Below are positions 53,195 to 64,000 of a stretch of DNA of 64,000 bases, piece after piece; positions within the stretch are counted from its first letter, which is position 1; each line of letters begins with the position of its first letter. Origin of the DNA: Salvia splendens (taxonomy: Eukaryota > Streptophyta > Magnoliopsida > Lamiales > Lamiaceae). A program made the translations under genes and the position numbers. The stretch lies in NCBI RefSeq assembly GCF_004379255.2, contig NC_056040.1:29044852-29108851 (forward strand). Direction: 5' to 3'. The notes beneath the pieces are model-generated. The model saw only the letters and a program-made list of their open reading frames with translations. It did not search any database and had not been told where the DNA came from.

Positions 53195-54425
53195 CTAAGC
53201 AATCGATGCCACTAGCTCGACGAGGCCGCTCATCTGTGCCCCACATTCCACGGGCAAAATATCACATTTGTGTGTCTCATCATCCTCCTCGTCCTCGTCC
53301 TCATATATCATGTCATCCTCCAATAGTTTCTCCCACAGGACAAAATCATCTCGAGTAGTCTCCGAGGAGCTCGAGTCATCATCACAGCTCTCGTCCATCA
53401 GCCTCCTCTTTTTCAAGACCTGTCCACTTCCATATGGCCTCATATTCTTCTTCACCTTCTCAGTGATGAGCTGAAGAAGCTGAGGATTCTCCATTAGCTT
53501 GATCAAGAAGAGGGCGGTTTGTTTCTGCTTTGTTTCAGTGATACGAAGACGCTTCTCAACAGCTGCCACGTAACTCTGCGTCATCTCTTGCTGCTGCCTT
53601 AGCTTCAACACCTCCTTTTGCAGACTCTCGAGCTCTGCCTCCGCCCCGTACTTGGCTGATGCATCCATCCAAGATTGTTTCTGCTTTCGCCTCGTGATGT
53701 GCTTCAGCAGATGCTTCTTACCCTTCTCGAACCCTTCGTTCGCAAACTCCCATCTGTCTGAATCGATCTTCCTAAACCTCTGTCATTAGATTCCATCACA
53801 TCATCTTAGTAAAACCCAAAGTATATCATACTTATACACACACACACACTGAAACAGACTTCAGCACAATTAAGTTCATAACATCCACAAAAAAATCTGA
53901 ATAAACAAAATTACTCCCTCCGTCCCATTAAAAGAGTCAAGGTGGACAATTATTGTGGGACGGAAAAGTAGTTCCCAATTTGTAGATGCAACAAATAACC
54001 TAATTAAGTTGAAAGCAGCAGTGAGAAAAAGGAAGGTGATGATTCGAAACAACAAAACGATAATCAAGAAGCACAAAACAGTAATTGGCATCAAACTCAC
54101 TGACATAGGTATTAAGCTGGCGAATGAAGCTAGAAAAATTGCAGTGTTTGAAGTGCGAAGGCAGCAAATCAGTGGAAAACCGGTGAGGATCCCAAACAAT
54201 GAAGCTGTTGTTGGCGGGAGTCCAGGAAATTACGGAATCCGTGGCGGGATCATCCACCATCTCAAATGTCTTCCTCAGAAACGGCGTGGGGCCATTGAGG
54301 CTCTTCTCGCTTTCTTCGTGAGACACGATGAGAGGCTCCTCCTTGAGCTTGACAGGCGTCAGCAGATCGTATTTCCTGATGCTGTGCATAATCTCTGCGG
54401 CGGTGGTGGGCGATTTTAGGTCCAT
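53195..54425 (-). CDS. class A heat stress transcription factor
   Basis: Two exons, 54105-54425 and 53195-53779, join in frame to 301 residues. The DNA-binding domain covers about residues 46-140 ([36 protein letters not shown], then [17 protein letters not shown]). The intron sits at the family's conserved position inside this domain; donor TAT/GTCAGT, acceptor CAG/AGG. The HR-A/B oligomerisation region (about 155-212) has heptad repeats with the long class A spacing. A basic nuclear signal KKRR lies at 230-233, an AHA-type activation motif [12 protein letters not shown] at 252-263, and an export-like LVELVASIA ends the protein. It would trimerise and bind heat shock elements in the nucleus. 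The layout suggests the A2/A6/A7 group; I cannot choose among them. Confidence 0.92.
53911..53970. repeat. Stowaway-like remnant in the HSF intron
   Basis: actccctccgtcccattaaa and the inverse attgtgggacggaaaagtag lie only about 60 bases apart, so almost all of the interior is gone. It is inside the 325-bp intron of the HSF gene. Confidence 0.55.
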
Positions 54426-55311
54426 TTATTGTTGAGTTGAGGTGAGGGCGATTTTATGAAGAGGTTCCTTCCGTGTTCGAAGGGGAGTTGTTTGTGAGTA
54501 CACATTTGTACCTTCGGCCTACACGTGGACACCTAATGGGGATGAGACAGATTGAGAATCCGGTGTGGTGCCTATTGTCATCCTACTTTTCTCTATCCAA
54601 ATAATTCATTTTAAGATATTAATTGGATAAAAATCACTAAACTATTCCATCCCTAAATTTACACATTTTTTATGTGGCACGAATTTTAGGACTTCCCTAT
54701 TTAATAAGATTAATTGGAGTGAGAAAGAGTATTAAATGAAGAAATTAATATAGTTAAACATTTAATTAGAGAGACAAAAATGGTTAAGTGTATTAATTGA
54801 AAAGAGAAAATTATTAAAAATAAAAATTATAATCTTAGTTGGAACAAACTAAAAAGAAAACTGTATCTTTTTAATTGGAAAGTATGTACCATTTCCCGTG
54901 TTCTAAGATAGTTGAACAAAGTGAAAAGAGTAATATAAAAGAGAATAAAATAAAAGTAAGAATAAAGTTTTTGGCTAAGAATGAAATAATTCAATTATCA
55001 TAGAACAACTCACAAAGAATGACTTAGTTACTTTGGAACACAAGGGAAAAAAAATAGTTAATTCGATGCCACAGTTATGTAATAATAAAATATCATTGGA
55101 AAAACGACACCTATTTTCGACAATGGTTTTTAACTTTTAGTTTTACTATATCTCTTTTACATAAATGAAATAGTTTATCAATGACAGTATGTTGAATTCT
55201 TAATTTATCATCCAAAATTGCTTTCATTTCAATAAATAACTTCAACGGAAAGAAAAAACCTAATTTCAAAACTGGAGTAACACGAAAATATATGCTTGCG
55301 TCATCTTATTC
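54426..55311. other. HSF upstream intergenic region
   Basis: The first 150 bases upstream of the HSF start are the presumed leader and promoter; I find no clear TATA box or perfect heat shock element. From 54640 to 54900 an AT-rich stretch with ttccatccctaaatttacac and an imperfect inverse at its right looks like a weak Stowaway-type MITE. Nothing else is supported. Confidence 0.4.
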
Positions 55312-55314
55312 TTA

Positions 55315-55610
55315 GAGCATCAACAATGACGGACGTCCACGCGGAATTCCCACATTGCGCATCCCAGGCACGGATACAGAATTCCGCAAAGGAATTCGCA
55401 GTTCCGCGGGGAATTCCGTGCAGACATCCGCCATTGCTTTGACGCCAGCGGAATTCCGCTTTTTTCATTAAATATATTTTTTTAGCTGGGAATTCCGCTA
55501 CTGTGCAGTGGAAATTCTGTATGACGTGGCAGAGCAGTAGGAAGTCCGTATGACATGACATGAGGTGTTTTTTGAATTCCATGGGAAATTCTGCTCCACT
55601 GCTGATGCTT
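55315..55610. mobile_element. PIF/Harbinger-type MITE
   Basis: Left end gagcatcaacaatgacgga and right end ccactgctgatgctt are inverted repeats flanked by TTA (55312-55314 and 55611-55613). The interior holds repeated ggaattccg-like motifs. The gagcat ends match those of the autonomous element at 33256. Confidence 0.78.
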
Positions 55611-55613
55611 TTA

Positions 55614-56983
55614 TCCAACGATGTGGTCAAATAAGGGACACGCACATTGATCAATTAGTATAGTGCCACGTGTACTTATTATAGCCGCTTTAGCCATAGA
55701 CCTCCCCACACTACATAACTCCATAACTTTGCCAACCACTTCATCTATCGTAATTAACAAACTGAAATTGAATTTCTCTTGTAGTAATAATTTAGTGCCT
55801 AATATAAGAGGCTATAAAAATACTCCGTCACTTAATGGCAAAAAAATTCCATGGACTTGGAAATATTATGTGGGGTGTCCTACCACTAATATATTGACAA
55901 ATGAAAATTTAGAAGCCCCCAATTCCAGCTAGGAGATTACGTATTCATGCTGCTAACGGAACAAAATTTCTCATGTGGAAATTATAAATTTTCCTATAAA
56001 TATTATACGTAACCATATATACACCATGCATAATATATAGGTTCTGACTTAAATCTCCCACTATATCTTTTACATCAACAGAAAAATTATTGCTGCAATT
56101 GTAAACTAACTATTTCATTATTTACGTATAATATATACTCCATATAAAAACATAATAGAGTGTAATCACGTTTCACGTGAATACTTTCTTTTTTTATTGA
56201 TAGCATTGAACACAATAAATTATGATTATATAGCTTAACAGTAATCTATATGACTTGTGTATATTAGTCACTACTATATAAATTATGTTCTTATGCTATA
56301 TTAAAATATAATGCCAGTAGCTAATAATAACGAGATGATCAAAAAGTACTTAATTATATTAATTTTCATCAACAGACCATAAAAACTATAAGAACAAAAT
56401 ACAGTAAATTATTGTCATGGTATTTAGAAATTAAATTTTAGAAAAACAACCATAGTCAAAATGATCACCAATCAAAAAGTTTAATCCTATCAAAATTATT
56501 CGATAGTTATTTGTAAATAAAAGAAATAAAAACTAATTCAAGCTTAAGCTGATCACAATTCTCTCTTCCAAAGTGCATTCTTAATATTATAGCAACAGGA
56601 TCCAAATCAAATCTCTCCAATTCGAATTACTTTTCTGAACTTGAGATAAATCATGGTTGGCAATCACTCGAAAACTTAGTTTGAGGTACACTTGCCACAT
56701 TTTGATAGTCCTATAAAGCCAAAAAGAGAAAAGCGTGTATATAAATTAAAAAGATAAACTAAAATATATAGAATATATCATCTTATAAACATAAAACTAT
56801 ACCTGAGTCAATAATGAAGTAAAGGAGATAGGTTGGGCATAACCCGATTGAATTGAGGCCATATAAGTTGGTGTACCCTATTAAATTATATGACAACAAA
56901 TCAATAAAAATGTGATGTATACGTACACATATATAAGTTGATAAGCATAAATCACGAACATACCGTATATCGGTGGCTTGGAT
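55614..56983. other. AT-rich intergenic sequence
   Basis: I see no coding sequence, repeat pair or RNA gene in this stretch. Confidence 0.5.
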
Positions 56984-58665
56984 TCATGTGAAAATTCCTA
57001 TTCCAATTGGTGGTTGGTTTATAGCATTTATGCCATGAAATTGTTGCAAAGGTCCTTTACCTTTCAATGATTTGCCCTTCTTTCGCTTCTCTATGACACT
57101 CTTCATTCTAGAATTTGTCATTCCCTTCGACTTTTTCTTAAGAGGATCAAGAATCTGAGTTGGACTATACTGAGGAGCATCATTATCCTCAATTCTCATG
57201 GCGTGGTTATCGCTTGAGGAGATATAATTTCTGATCTCAACATCAAGCTCTTGGGGTCTCTTTTTTTCAATTTTGACGGTTTCAACGTCATGAACACTTA
57301 AGCTCATGACATCAAAAGATTGGCGCATTAACTCCTTTAGGTGAAAAGTTCTAAGGAGCATGAACCACTTTCATCATTTAGCACTTTTCGTCCACCTCTT
57401 CAATATGTATTGCACATGAATAGTAGTCACATTGAGATGATTATTCATTACCTTTAATGCATGACAACATAACCACCCCAATAAATGAAACAACTTGCAT
57501 GTGCACAAGATGGTAGTATTATTTGAACCAAAACTCACATAATTCTCCAAATGACCAAATTCCTTCCTCAAGGTGTAAGTGTAAATTCCACCTTCATGCT
57601 TTGAACTTGTCACATGCCATGATAAACCTTCAAAATTCTCGGCTTGAAATTTCTTGAATATCTTAATAGTATACACTTATGCCGCTTGCCTCAAAATACC
57701 ACAATCCACACCAATTCTTGGCACCCCTTGAATACATTCGAAATCATCAGTAGCTTGATTCTCACACATCTTTTCTGCTTACTTCTCATAATGACTAACA
57801 AACTCAGTTATGTCATTGTCTTACAAGAAAAATGTTTAAAAACATTGTTTGTGCTTTCACTCCTCTGCGTAGATCTTATACCGGCCGAAAATTTATCACG
57901 ATTGAATGCATGCCACCATTTATGACGTATCAAGTACATATTACACAACCACTTATTTTCAACAACATTCCATTCGTCACATAGATCTCTCCAAAGCTGC
58001 TCCATTTCATTCTCCATTTCAACTTCATACAACATTTTATTGAACTTCGCCATAAATTGAGAATCTGAAAGACGATGCGAAATATGTTGAGTGGCATTTT
58101 TAGAGATATGCCAAACACATAAGCGATGGCTGATGTTCGGAAAAACCTTGCCACTAGCATTGGCCATTGCACTATCTTGATCAGTAAATATTGTTTTAGG
58201 TGCTTTGCTCCCCATTACCTCCATGAACGTCTCGAACACCCAAATAAATGAGGCTATTGTCTCATCTAACATGAAAGCACAACCAAATAAGACATTTCTC
58301 CAATGGTTATTGACCCCACAAAAGGCGCACATACCATGTTGTATTTGTTTGTACGATACATGGTGTCGAACACTAAAACATCACCAAAGTAATCATAATC
58401 AATTCTTGAAGCACCATCACACCAGAAAAAATTAGTCATTCTATTTTGGTCATCAACTTGAAAAGAGTAGAATAGATTACTTCCACTAGTTTGTAAGAAC
58501 TGTAAGTGCCTCATAAGACTTTGACAATCTCCTATACTTATTAAGTTCATTCGTTTTGATTGTAAAAATATTTTACAACCCTGAAGAGTAAAACCAACAT
58601 TTTGTGCTCCTCCTGCTTCATTTGTCAGATAAGAATAAGCTTTTGTGGCTTTTATTCAAGAATCT
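56984..58665 (-). pseudogene. FAR1/FRS-like MULE-type gene, broken
   Basis: The minus strand encodes the central and C-terminal parts of a FAR1-related sequence: SYLTNEAGGAQNVGF (58570-58650), FFWCDGASRIDYDYFGDVLV, FDTMYRTNKY with the first Asp, TIFTDQDSAMANASGKVFPN with the second, HRLCVWHISKNA, and RSTQRSESTNN with the Glu. A SWIM zinc finger (CTCKLFHLLGWLCCHALKVM) lies near 57440-57500. Frameshifts occur near 58300 and between 57808 and 57676, with a stop at 57374. The N-terminal FAR1 DNA-binding domain is missing where LTR sequence starts. It may be a host FRS gene or a MULE transposase relic. Confidence 0.82.
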
Positions 58666-58688
58666 ACGAAAGCTCGGAATGGTTGATA

Positions 58689-59530
58689 TGTTAGGTTTAG
58701 TATGCTGAAAAGCATGTTTCGAGCAAGTTCGCGTGAATATAATCTTGCTTGTATACGGAAAACTCTACAATTCACTTTTAACCCGATTCAATATTATTCG
58801 AACAGTTTGCACGAATAGAATCATTATATTATTACATTGTGTTTGCTTGTGCGTTTATAAGATGTTTTATAAACATTTAAATGCATAAGAAGTAAACAAA
58901 GCCTAAGTCTTTTGCTTAGTAGACTGGTTGTGGGGGTCGTCCACTTTAAGGTAACTACTGTCGGTTCTATGCAATGCTTTGCAAAAGAAAAAGAAGAATT
59001 TCACAACCTAGATAGGCTTTGGCTACCTATCGCGAAAGGTTGCAACGTCAGTCCGATTATTTCTAAGCCTTGTTGAAATAAGATGACGTTGGTGTGGTAT
59101 ATCACTAAATGAATCTAACAACAAGACGTGTCTTTATGCTATCTACTGAAAGACTAGGTCTTGATAAAATACTATTTCTTAATATACATACGTTAGCATT
59201 GAGCATACGGTATTGATTATGCACTACTTTGATTTATCAAAAGGTGCGAGTTTTTCGCAACCTAATAATCCTGATATATTGGGTAGTGGTGATTAATATC
59301 TAGCGGTGCTAGGATTGCTATTATGTTGAATCGTGCGCGAGGTGAGTCTCGTTTGATAATGTCCTCAAGAGGAGCTTGAAAAAAGTTTTATTATTCGAAA
59401 ACCGGCCAGTTGAAATTTAATTATTTCATGAATAATAAATAAGTGTTTCTTGCAAAGTCCACTTTTGGAATTGATAATATGTAAATTAATTAAGTCCATA
59501 GAAGACTTTAATTAATTAATGGACATTTAT
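58689..59530 (+). repeat. partial LTR A, plus orientation
   Basis: It starts tgttaggtttagtatgctga and matches, in inverted orientation, the first 800 bases of the copia-5 LTR (60996 leftwards), with many shared blocks such as aggttgcaacgtcagtccga against its inverse near 60690. It is cut at 59530 by copia-5. The remainder is outside the window. The short stretch 58666-58688 separates it from the FAR1-like gene. Confidence 0.82.
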
Positions 59531-60996
59531 TGAAGGGGTTGGCAGCGGAAGCGTGCAACATTTAATGATCACATAAATTTGATCTATTTAGCAGATTATT
59601 TAGACAAATTCTATTCGCGTAATTATCACATGTATCATACTCATAACTTGAATTAAAACATGCTTTAGCATATAAAATCCCTAAAACATGCTTACTACGG
59701 AATTAGCCAATTTACCTCGTTGATTCAATCAAGAATCGATGATGGCTTGCTCCGTCTCCACGTGAAGATCTTCAATACTCGACCTTGGATCTTCTGACTG
59801 GTGTCCCGGACTATACGCTGATATTTGTGTGGGCAAATCTCACCAACGTGCTAGGACTTGAATAACGAAGACAAAACTCTGCTCACGGAGGAAGCACAAA
59901 TTTCAAACTCTCTCTCTCTAGATGGGGACGAAAATTTGATAGAGTAATAATGTGTCTTTTCTGTCTCCTTTATTCTCCTATTTATATTAAGTCACATATT
60001 GTGCCGAGTCAGGGATCTAAGGAAGAATTTGGAACAAGCCTCGCCCAATTAGCTTTTTACCGATTAAATTGAACCCATAATTTAATATAAGCTTATATTG
60101 GAATATTACAAGCAGCCACTACAGAAGTAATATTGCACTGCCTTCCAAATCCGAAATTACAAGTATTCCGGGTTTCCTTTAATTGGATTTAATTTATTTC
60201 CCGCGCTTAAGATAGAAACATCCATTAATTAATTATTGTCTGCTATGGACTTAATTAATTAACATATTTTAATCTCCAAGAGTGGACTTAGCAAGAAACT
60301 CTTATTTATTATTCATGGAGTAATTAAACTCCAACTAGCTAGGTTCCGAATAATAAAACCTTGTTTCGAGCTCCTCTTGTGAATGTTATCAAACGAGACT
60401 CCCCTCGCGCACGATTCAACGTAATAGCAATCCTAGCACCGCTAGATAATGATCGCCACTACCCAATATACCTGGATCGTTGGGTGACGAAAACCCGCAC
60501 CTTTGGTAAGTCAAAGTAGTAGATACTCAATATCGTATGCTCAATGCTAACGTACATTGATTAAGAAAATAATTATCAAGACCTCATCTTTCAGTAGATA
60601 GCATAAAGACTCGTCTTGCTGTTAGATCCATTCAGTGCTATACCACACCAACGTCATCTTATTTCAATAAGGCTTAGAAATAATCGGACTGACATTGCAA
60701 CCTTTCGCGATAGGTAGTCTAGGGCTATCTAGGTTGTGAAATTCTTATTTTTCTTTATTTAGAATTGACCGTGTTACCTTAAATTGGACGACGCTCACAA
60801 CCGGTCTACTAAAACAAAGACTTAGACTTTGTTACGTTTGCTTATACATTTAAATATGCAATAAACAACCATTAAATGTAAAACATAACAACATTATGAT
60901 AAAAAATAATCTGTTGCATTTATTGGAAAATAACAATTAGAGTTTTACAGTATCCAATCACTCGAAAGGTGATTTCTAGTCTACAAAACCCTAACA
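59531..60996 (-). repeat. copia-5 3' LTR (LTR B)
   Basis: On the element strand it starts TGTTAGGGTTTTGTAGACTA at 60996 and ends gctgccaaccccttca at 59531, 1466 bp. A TATAAATAGG box lies at 59987-59996 (minus). The target duplication would be TTTAT (59526-59530); the other copy is beyond the window. Its left edge cuts LTR A, supporting the boundary. Confidence 0.82.
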
Positions 60997-61012
60997 ATCT
61001 CCCACTTATACT
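60997..61012 (-). other. copia-5 polypurine tract
   Basis: The minus strand reads AGTATAAGTGGGAGAT directly upstream of LTR B. Confidence 0.75.
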
Positions 61013-61066
61013 CAAAACAGCTTTCGAGTATACAAAATGGTAGTGCACACGTCTAAAATTTCTCCC

Positions 61067-63094
61067 TTATACTGAAAGCGAGTTGAAGTCTTGAATGAGT
61101 CGAATGCCCATCCCTTCAATGTGGCACTCGAACGGTTTCACCGCCAAAGCCTTTGTAAAAGGATCTGCCAGGTTGTTCTCTGACGCAATCTTGACCACTT
61201 GTATGTCTCCTCTCTGCACTATATCCCTGATGATATGATACTTCCGCTCTATGTGTTTGCTCGCTTTGTGAGCTCTTGGTTCTTTTGAGTTTGCCACTGC
61301 ACCAGAATTGTCACAATAAATGGTGATGCTCTTGGGCAGATTCGAAACCACACCTAAATCCATAAGGAAGTTCTTGAACCATACAACCTCTTTTGCAGCC
61401 TCCGAAGTGGCCACATACTCGGCTTCCATGGTCGAGTCCGCGATGCATTTCTGCTTCACACTCTTCCAAATTACGGCTCCACCTCCTAAGGTGAACATAT
61501 ATCCTGAAGTAGATTTTCTCGAGTCCTGATCAGCTTGAAAGTCTGAGTCAGTATATCCCAAAGGACAGAGCTCGACTGCATTGTAAACTAGAGCATAGTC
61601 CTTAGTCTGTTTAAGGTACTTGAGTATGTTCTTTACGGCAGTCCAATGTCCTTGGTCCGGATTCGACTGATATCTTGCCACCATGCCAACAGCAAAGCAA
61701 ATATCAGGTCTAGTACAAAGCATAGCATACATGAGACTTCCAACTGCCGAAGCGTATGGAATACTTCTCATTGCTTGTATCTCAGACGGCGTTTTAGGGC
61801 ACATCTCTTGAGATAAATGGATGCCGTGTCTAAAAGGTAAGAAACCTTTCTTGGCGTCCTACATGCTAAAACGACTAAGTACTGTGTTGATGTAAGGTTC
61901 TTGAGATAAGTACAACATCTTCTTTTCTCGATTCTGAAGAACCTTGATCCAGAGGATGTGTCCCGCGTCACCCATATCCTTCATCTCGAACTGGTTCGAC
62001 AACCATGTTCGTACTGATGACAACATCTTTTTATTATTTCCAATTAGAAGAATGTCATCTACATATAAAACTAAGAACACCACATTCCCCTTATCAACTT
62101 TCTTATACACGCAGCTTTCACTTGGGCACTTTTCGAATCCAAACTTGAGAACAGTTTGATCGAAACATTGGTTCCACGATCTAGATGTTTGCTTGAGGCC
62201 ATAAATGGCCTTCTTAAGCTTCCAAACCATGTGTTCTTTGCCCTTTATGGCATATCCTTCGGGTTGTTCCATGTAGATGGTCTCCTCAAGACCGCTGTTT
62301 AGAAACGCAGTCTTAACGTCCATCTGCCATGCATCCCAATCCATATAAGCTGCAATAGACAATAGTATCCGGATCGATTTGAGCATGGCCACTGGGGAGA
62401 AGGTCTCGTCATAATCGACGCCTTCCTTTTGGGTATACCCCTTGGCCACTAGTCTTGCCTTAAAGACTTTAACTCGTCCATCAGGTCCACGTTTATGCTT
62501 ATATATCCACTTGCTCCCAATGGCAGTACAGCCTTCGGGTAGGACGGACAAATCGTAGACGTCTTTGTCTATCATAGATTGTAGTTCCGAATCCATTGCT
62601 TTCACCCATTCGCAATGATCGACATCTGCATGTGCCTCCGCAAAGTTCCAGGGATCTAATACATTGCTGTCCGAGGAGTAATCTATAGATTCTCCCAAAC
62701 CAATGTATCTGTCGGGCTCATGCAAGACCCTGCCACTGCGGCACGACACAACAACATTTTGAGTAGAAGTTGAAGTTTCGGGAATTGTTTGTACACTTGG
62801 TACTTGTTCTTGGTTAATGGAACTTGTGACAAAAGTTAGCTCATCAAGAGCCACTTCACTGCTGGGTTTATGATTCATTACATAGTCTTCCTCTAAGAAT
62901 GTCGCGTGAGTACTCACAATGACTTTCTTGTCTCGGAGACTAAAGAATTCATAACCTTTCGTCCCTTTGGGGTATCCTATAAACAAACATACCTCCGTCC
63001 TTGATCCTAGCTTAGTTGGATCCTTTTCCAATACATGAGCCGGGCAACCCCAAATCTTGAGATGTGCTAGATTGGGCTTGCGCCCAGTCCACAA
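61067..63094 (-). CDS. copia-5 reverse transcriptase and RNase H
   Basis: One frame runs through both parts, with a single TAG at 61859-61861. The upstream part (61859-63094) has PELWTGRKPN-type integrase tail, FKARLVAKGYTQKEGVDYDE, WQMDVKTAFLNSGLEE, IYGLKQTSRSWNQCFD and the catalytic YVDD at residues 344-347 (LYVDDILLIG). RNase H (61067-61804) has YTDSDFQADQDSRKSTSGY, DSTMEAEYVATSEAAKE, YCDNSGAVANSKEP and NNLADPFTKALA. The stop falls in SMxDAKKGF, where related copia elements have Gln, so CAG to TAG is the likely change. Otherwise the region looks functional. Long LTRs suggest an Angela-like lineage, tentatively. Confidence 0.9.
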
Positions 63095-63095
63095 C

Positions 63096-64000
63096 TCATA
63101 AGGAGTAGTAGGTACTGGATTTTGATGGTAAATTATCTAAAATATGGCTTGCAGAAAGCAAGGCATGTCCCCAAAACGAAATAGGCAGGCGTGCATAACT
63201 CATCATCGATCGAACCATATTTAACAAGGTCCTATTCCTTCTTTCAGCCACGCCGTTTTGCTGGGGCGTGCCCGGCGCAGTCAGTTGGGATTCAATACCT
63301 GACTCCGATAAGTAGTCCAAAAATTCTGCACTGAGGTATTCGCCTCCACGATTAGATCGTAGGCTTTTGATATTCTTTCCATGATACTTCTCCACAAGAG
63401 TCTTAAAGTCTTTAAACTTGTCAAAAGACTATGACTTGTGATGCATCGAATAGACATATCCAATTTTCGAGAAGTCATCAATAAATGTGATGAAGTATCG
63501 AAAACCACCTCTTGCCTCCGTAGACATTGGTCCACATACATCGGAATGAACGAGCTCAAGTACTTCCTTGGCCCTATTGCCCTTAGCCTTAAAAGGCCTC
63601 TTGGTCATCTTGCCTTCTAAGCAAGACTCACACTTATGAAAAGGTTCCTCCTCTAGACCTTTAATAAGATCTTGTTGAACAAGAGAATGGATCCTCCTTT
63701 CATTTGCATGACCAAGTCTAAGGTGCCATAAGTACGTTTCGTTCATTGAGCTTGAAGGTTTCTTTCGTTTCTTTAAAATTTTCGATGTTGTATTGAGTTC
63801 TGATTTGCGATTATTAAATTGTGTAGAAGTGATTGTGTACAGATTGTTTTCCATGATACCACGACAGATATAATAACCATCTTTCTTAATAACGCAGTTG
63901 TCATTAAAAGAAATCGAATATCCATCAAAAACCAATTTAGAAACTGAAATTAAATTTCTTCTAAAAGAAGGTATCAACAAAACATTCTTCAAAATAAAAA
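63096..64000 (-). pseudogene. copia-5 integrase, partial at window edge
   Basis: The frame enters from beyond 64000 (NVLLIPSFRRNLISVSKL). The zinc-binding part reads HLRLGHANERRIH and CESCLEGKM. The core has HSDVCGPMSTEARGGFRYFI, FIDDFSKIGYVY, RSNRGGEYLS, in which the usual SDRGGE reads SNRGGE, and TPQQNGVAERRNRTLL. A TAG lies at 63429-63431 in the same frame and a frameshift near 63096 separates it from RT. Loss of the second catalytic Asp alone would abolish activity. Confidence 0.87.

Noticed and set aside
53955..54419. Plus-strand 154-codon ORF opposite HSF exon 1
   Set aside because: It is the antisense shadow of the HSF DNA-binding exon and its intron.

Overview
This window reads as nuclear chromatin of a flowering plant, most likely a eudicot. 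Evidence: plant-type Ty1/copia and Athila-like Ty3/gypsy LTR retrotransposons, primer-binding sites matching plant tRNA-Asp and tRNA-Met, Stowaway- and PIF/Harbinger-type MITEs, a class A plant heat stress transcription factor, and a FAR1-related MULE-type gene. No bacterial operons, rRNA, tRNA or CRISPR are present. The species cannot be named from the sequence.

Layout. 1-5335: the 5' part of an Athila-like gypsy element on the minus strand (gypsy-1) with an almost unbroken gag-pol frame. It sits inside a decayed copia element (copia-1, 5336-10364, minus). 10365-12948: MITEs nested three deep, then a palindromic element. 12949-23830: copia-2 (plus), split by gypsy-2 (14218-22291), a complete gag-only element with 1596-bp LTRs and a GTATT target duplication. 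23831-27484: copia-3, which lacks protease and most of integrase and shares an LTR with copia-2. 28743-29544: a non-autonomous hAT element with an 8-bp duplication. 29959-32736: a 2.8-kb solo LTR with a 5-bp duplication. 32933-46611: a copia LTR (copia-4) split by gypsy-3 (33010-46383, Athila-like, minus), which carries gag, PR, RT/RH, IN and an env-like third ORF. The left LTR of gypsy-3 has itself received a PIF/Harbinger element with an intact transposase gene.

46612-54425 holds the ordinary genes. A tandem array of hairpin units (46778-47215) follows the copia-4 primer site. Next comes an unrecognised four-exon gene (47437-52362, plus) whose 209-residue product repeats the motif [10 protein letters not shown] four times; its 4-kb last intron is full of transposon debris. 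On the opposite strand, tail to tail, is a two-exon class A heat stress transcription factor (53195-54425).

54426-64000: intergenic sequence with a PIF-type MITE, a broken FAR1-like gene (56984-58665, minus), and a copia element (copia-5, minus) that inserted into an LTR of its own family, forming a large inverted repeat.

How the parts relate: the two expressed-looking host genes are islands in nested retrotransposons. Insertion order can be read from target duplications: copia-1 before gypsy-1; copia-2 before gypsy-2; copia-4 before gypsy-3 before Harbinger. Points most worth following are an apparent internal promoter/leader with an intron ahead of the gypsy-3 env-like ORF, repeated CGCCCGGTCGGGCG palindromes shared by that leader and the LTR enhancer region, repeated hairpins in gypsy-2, and the [10 protein letters not shown] gene.
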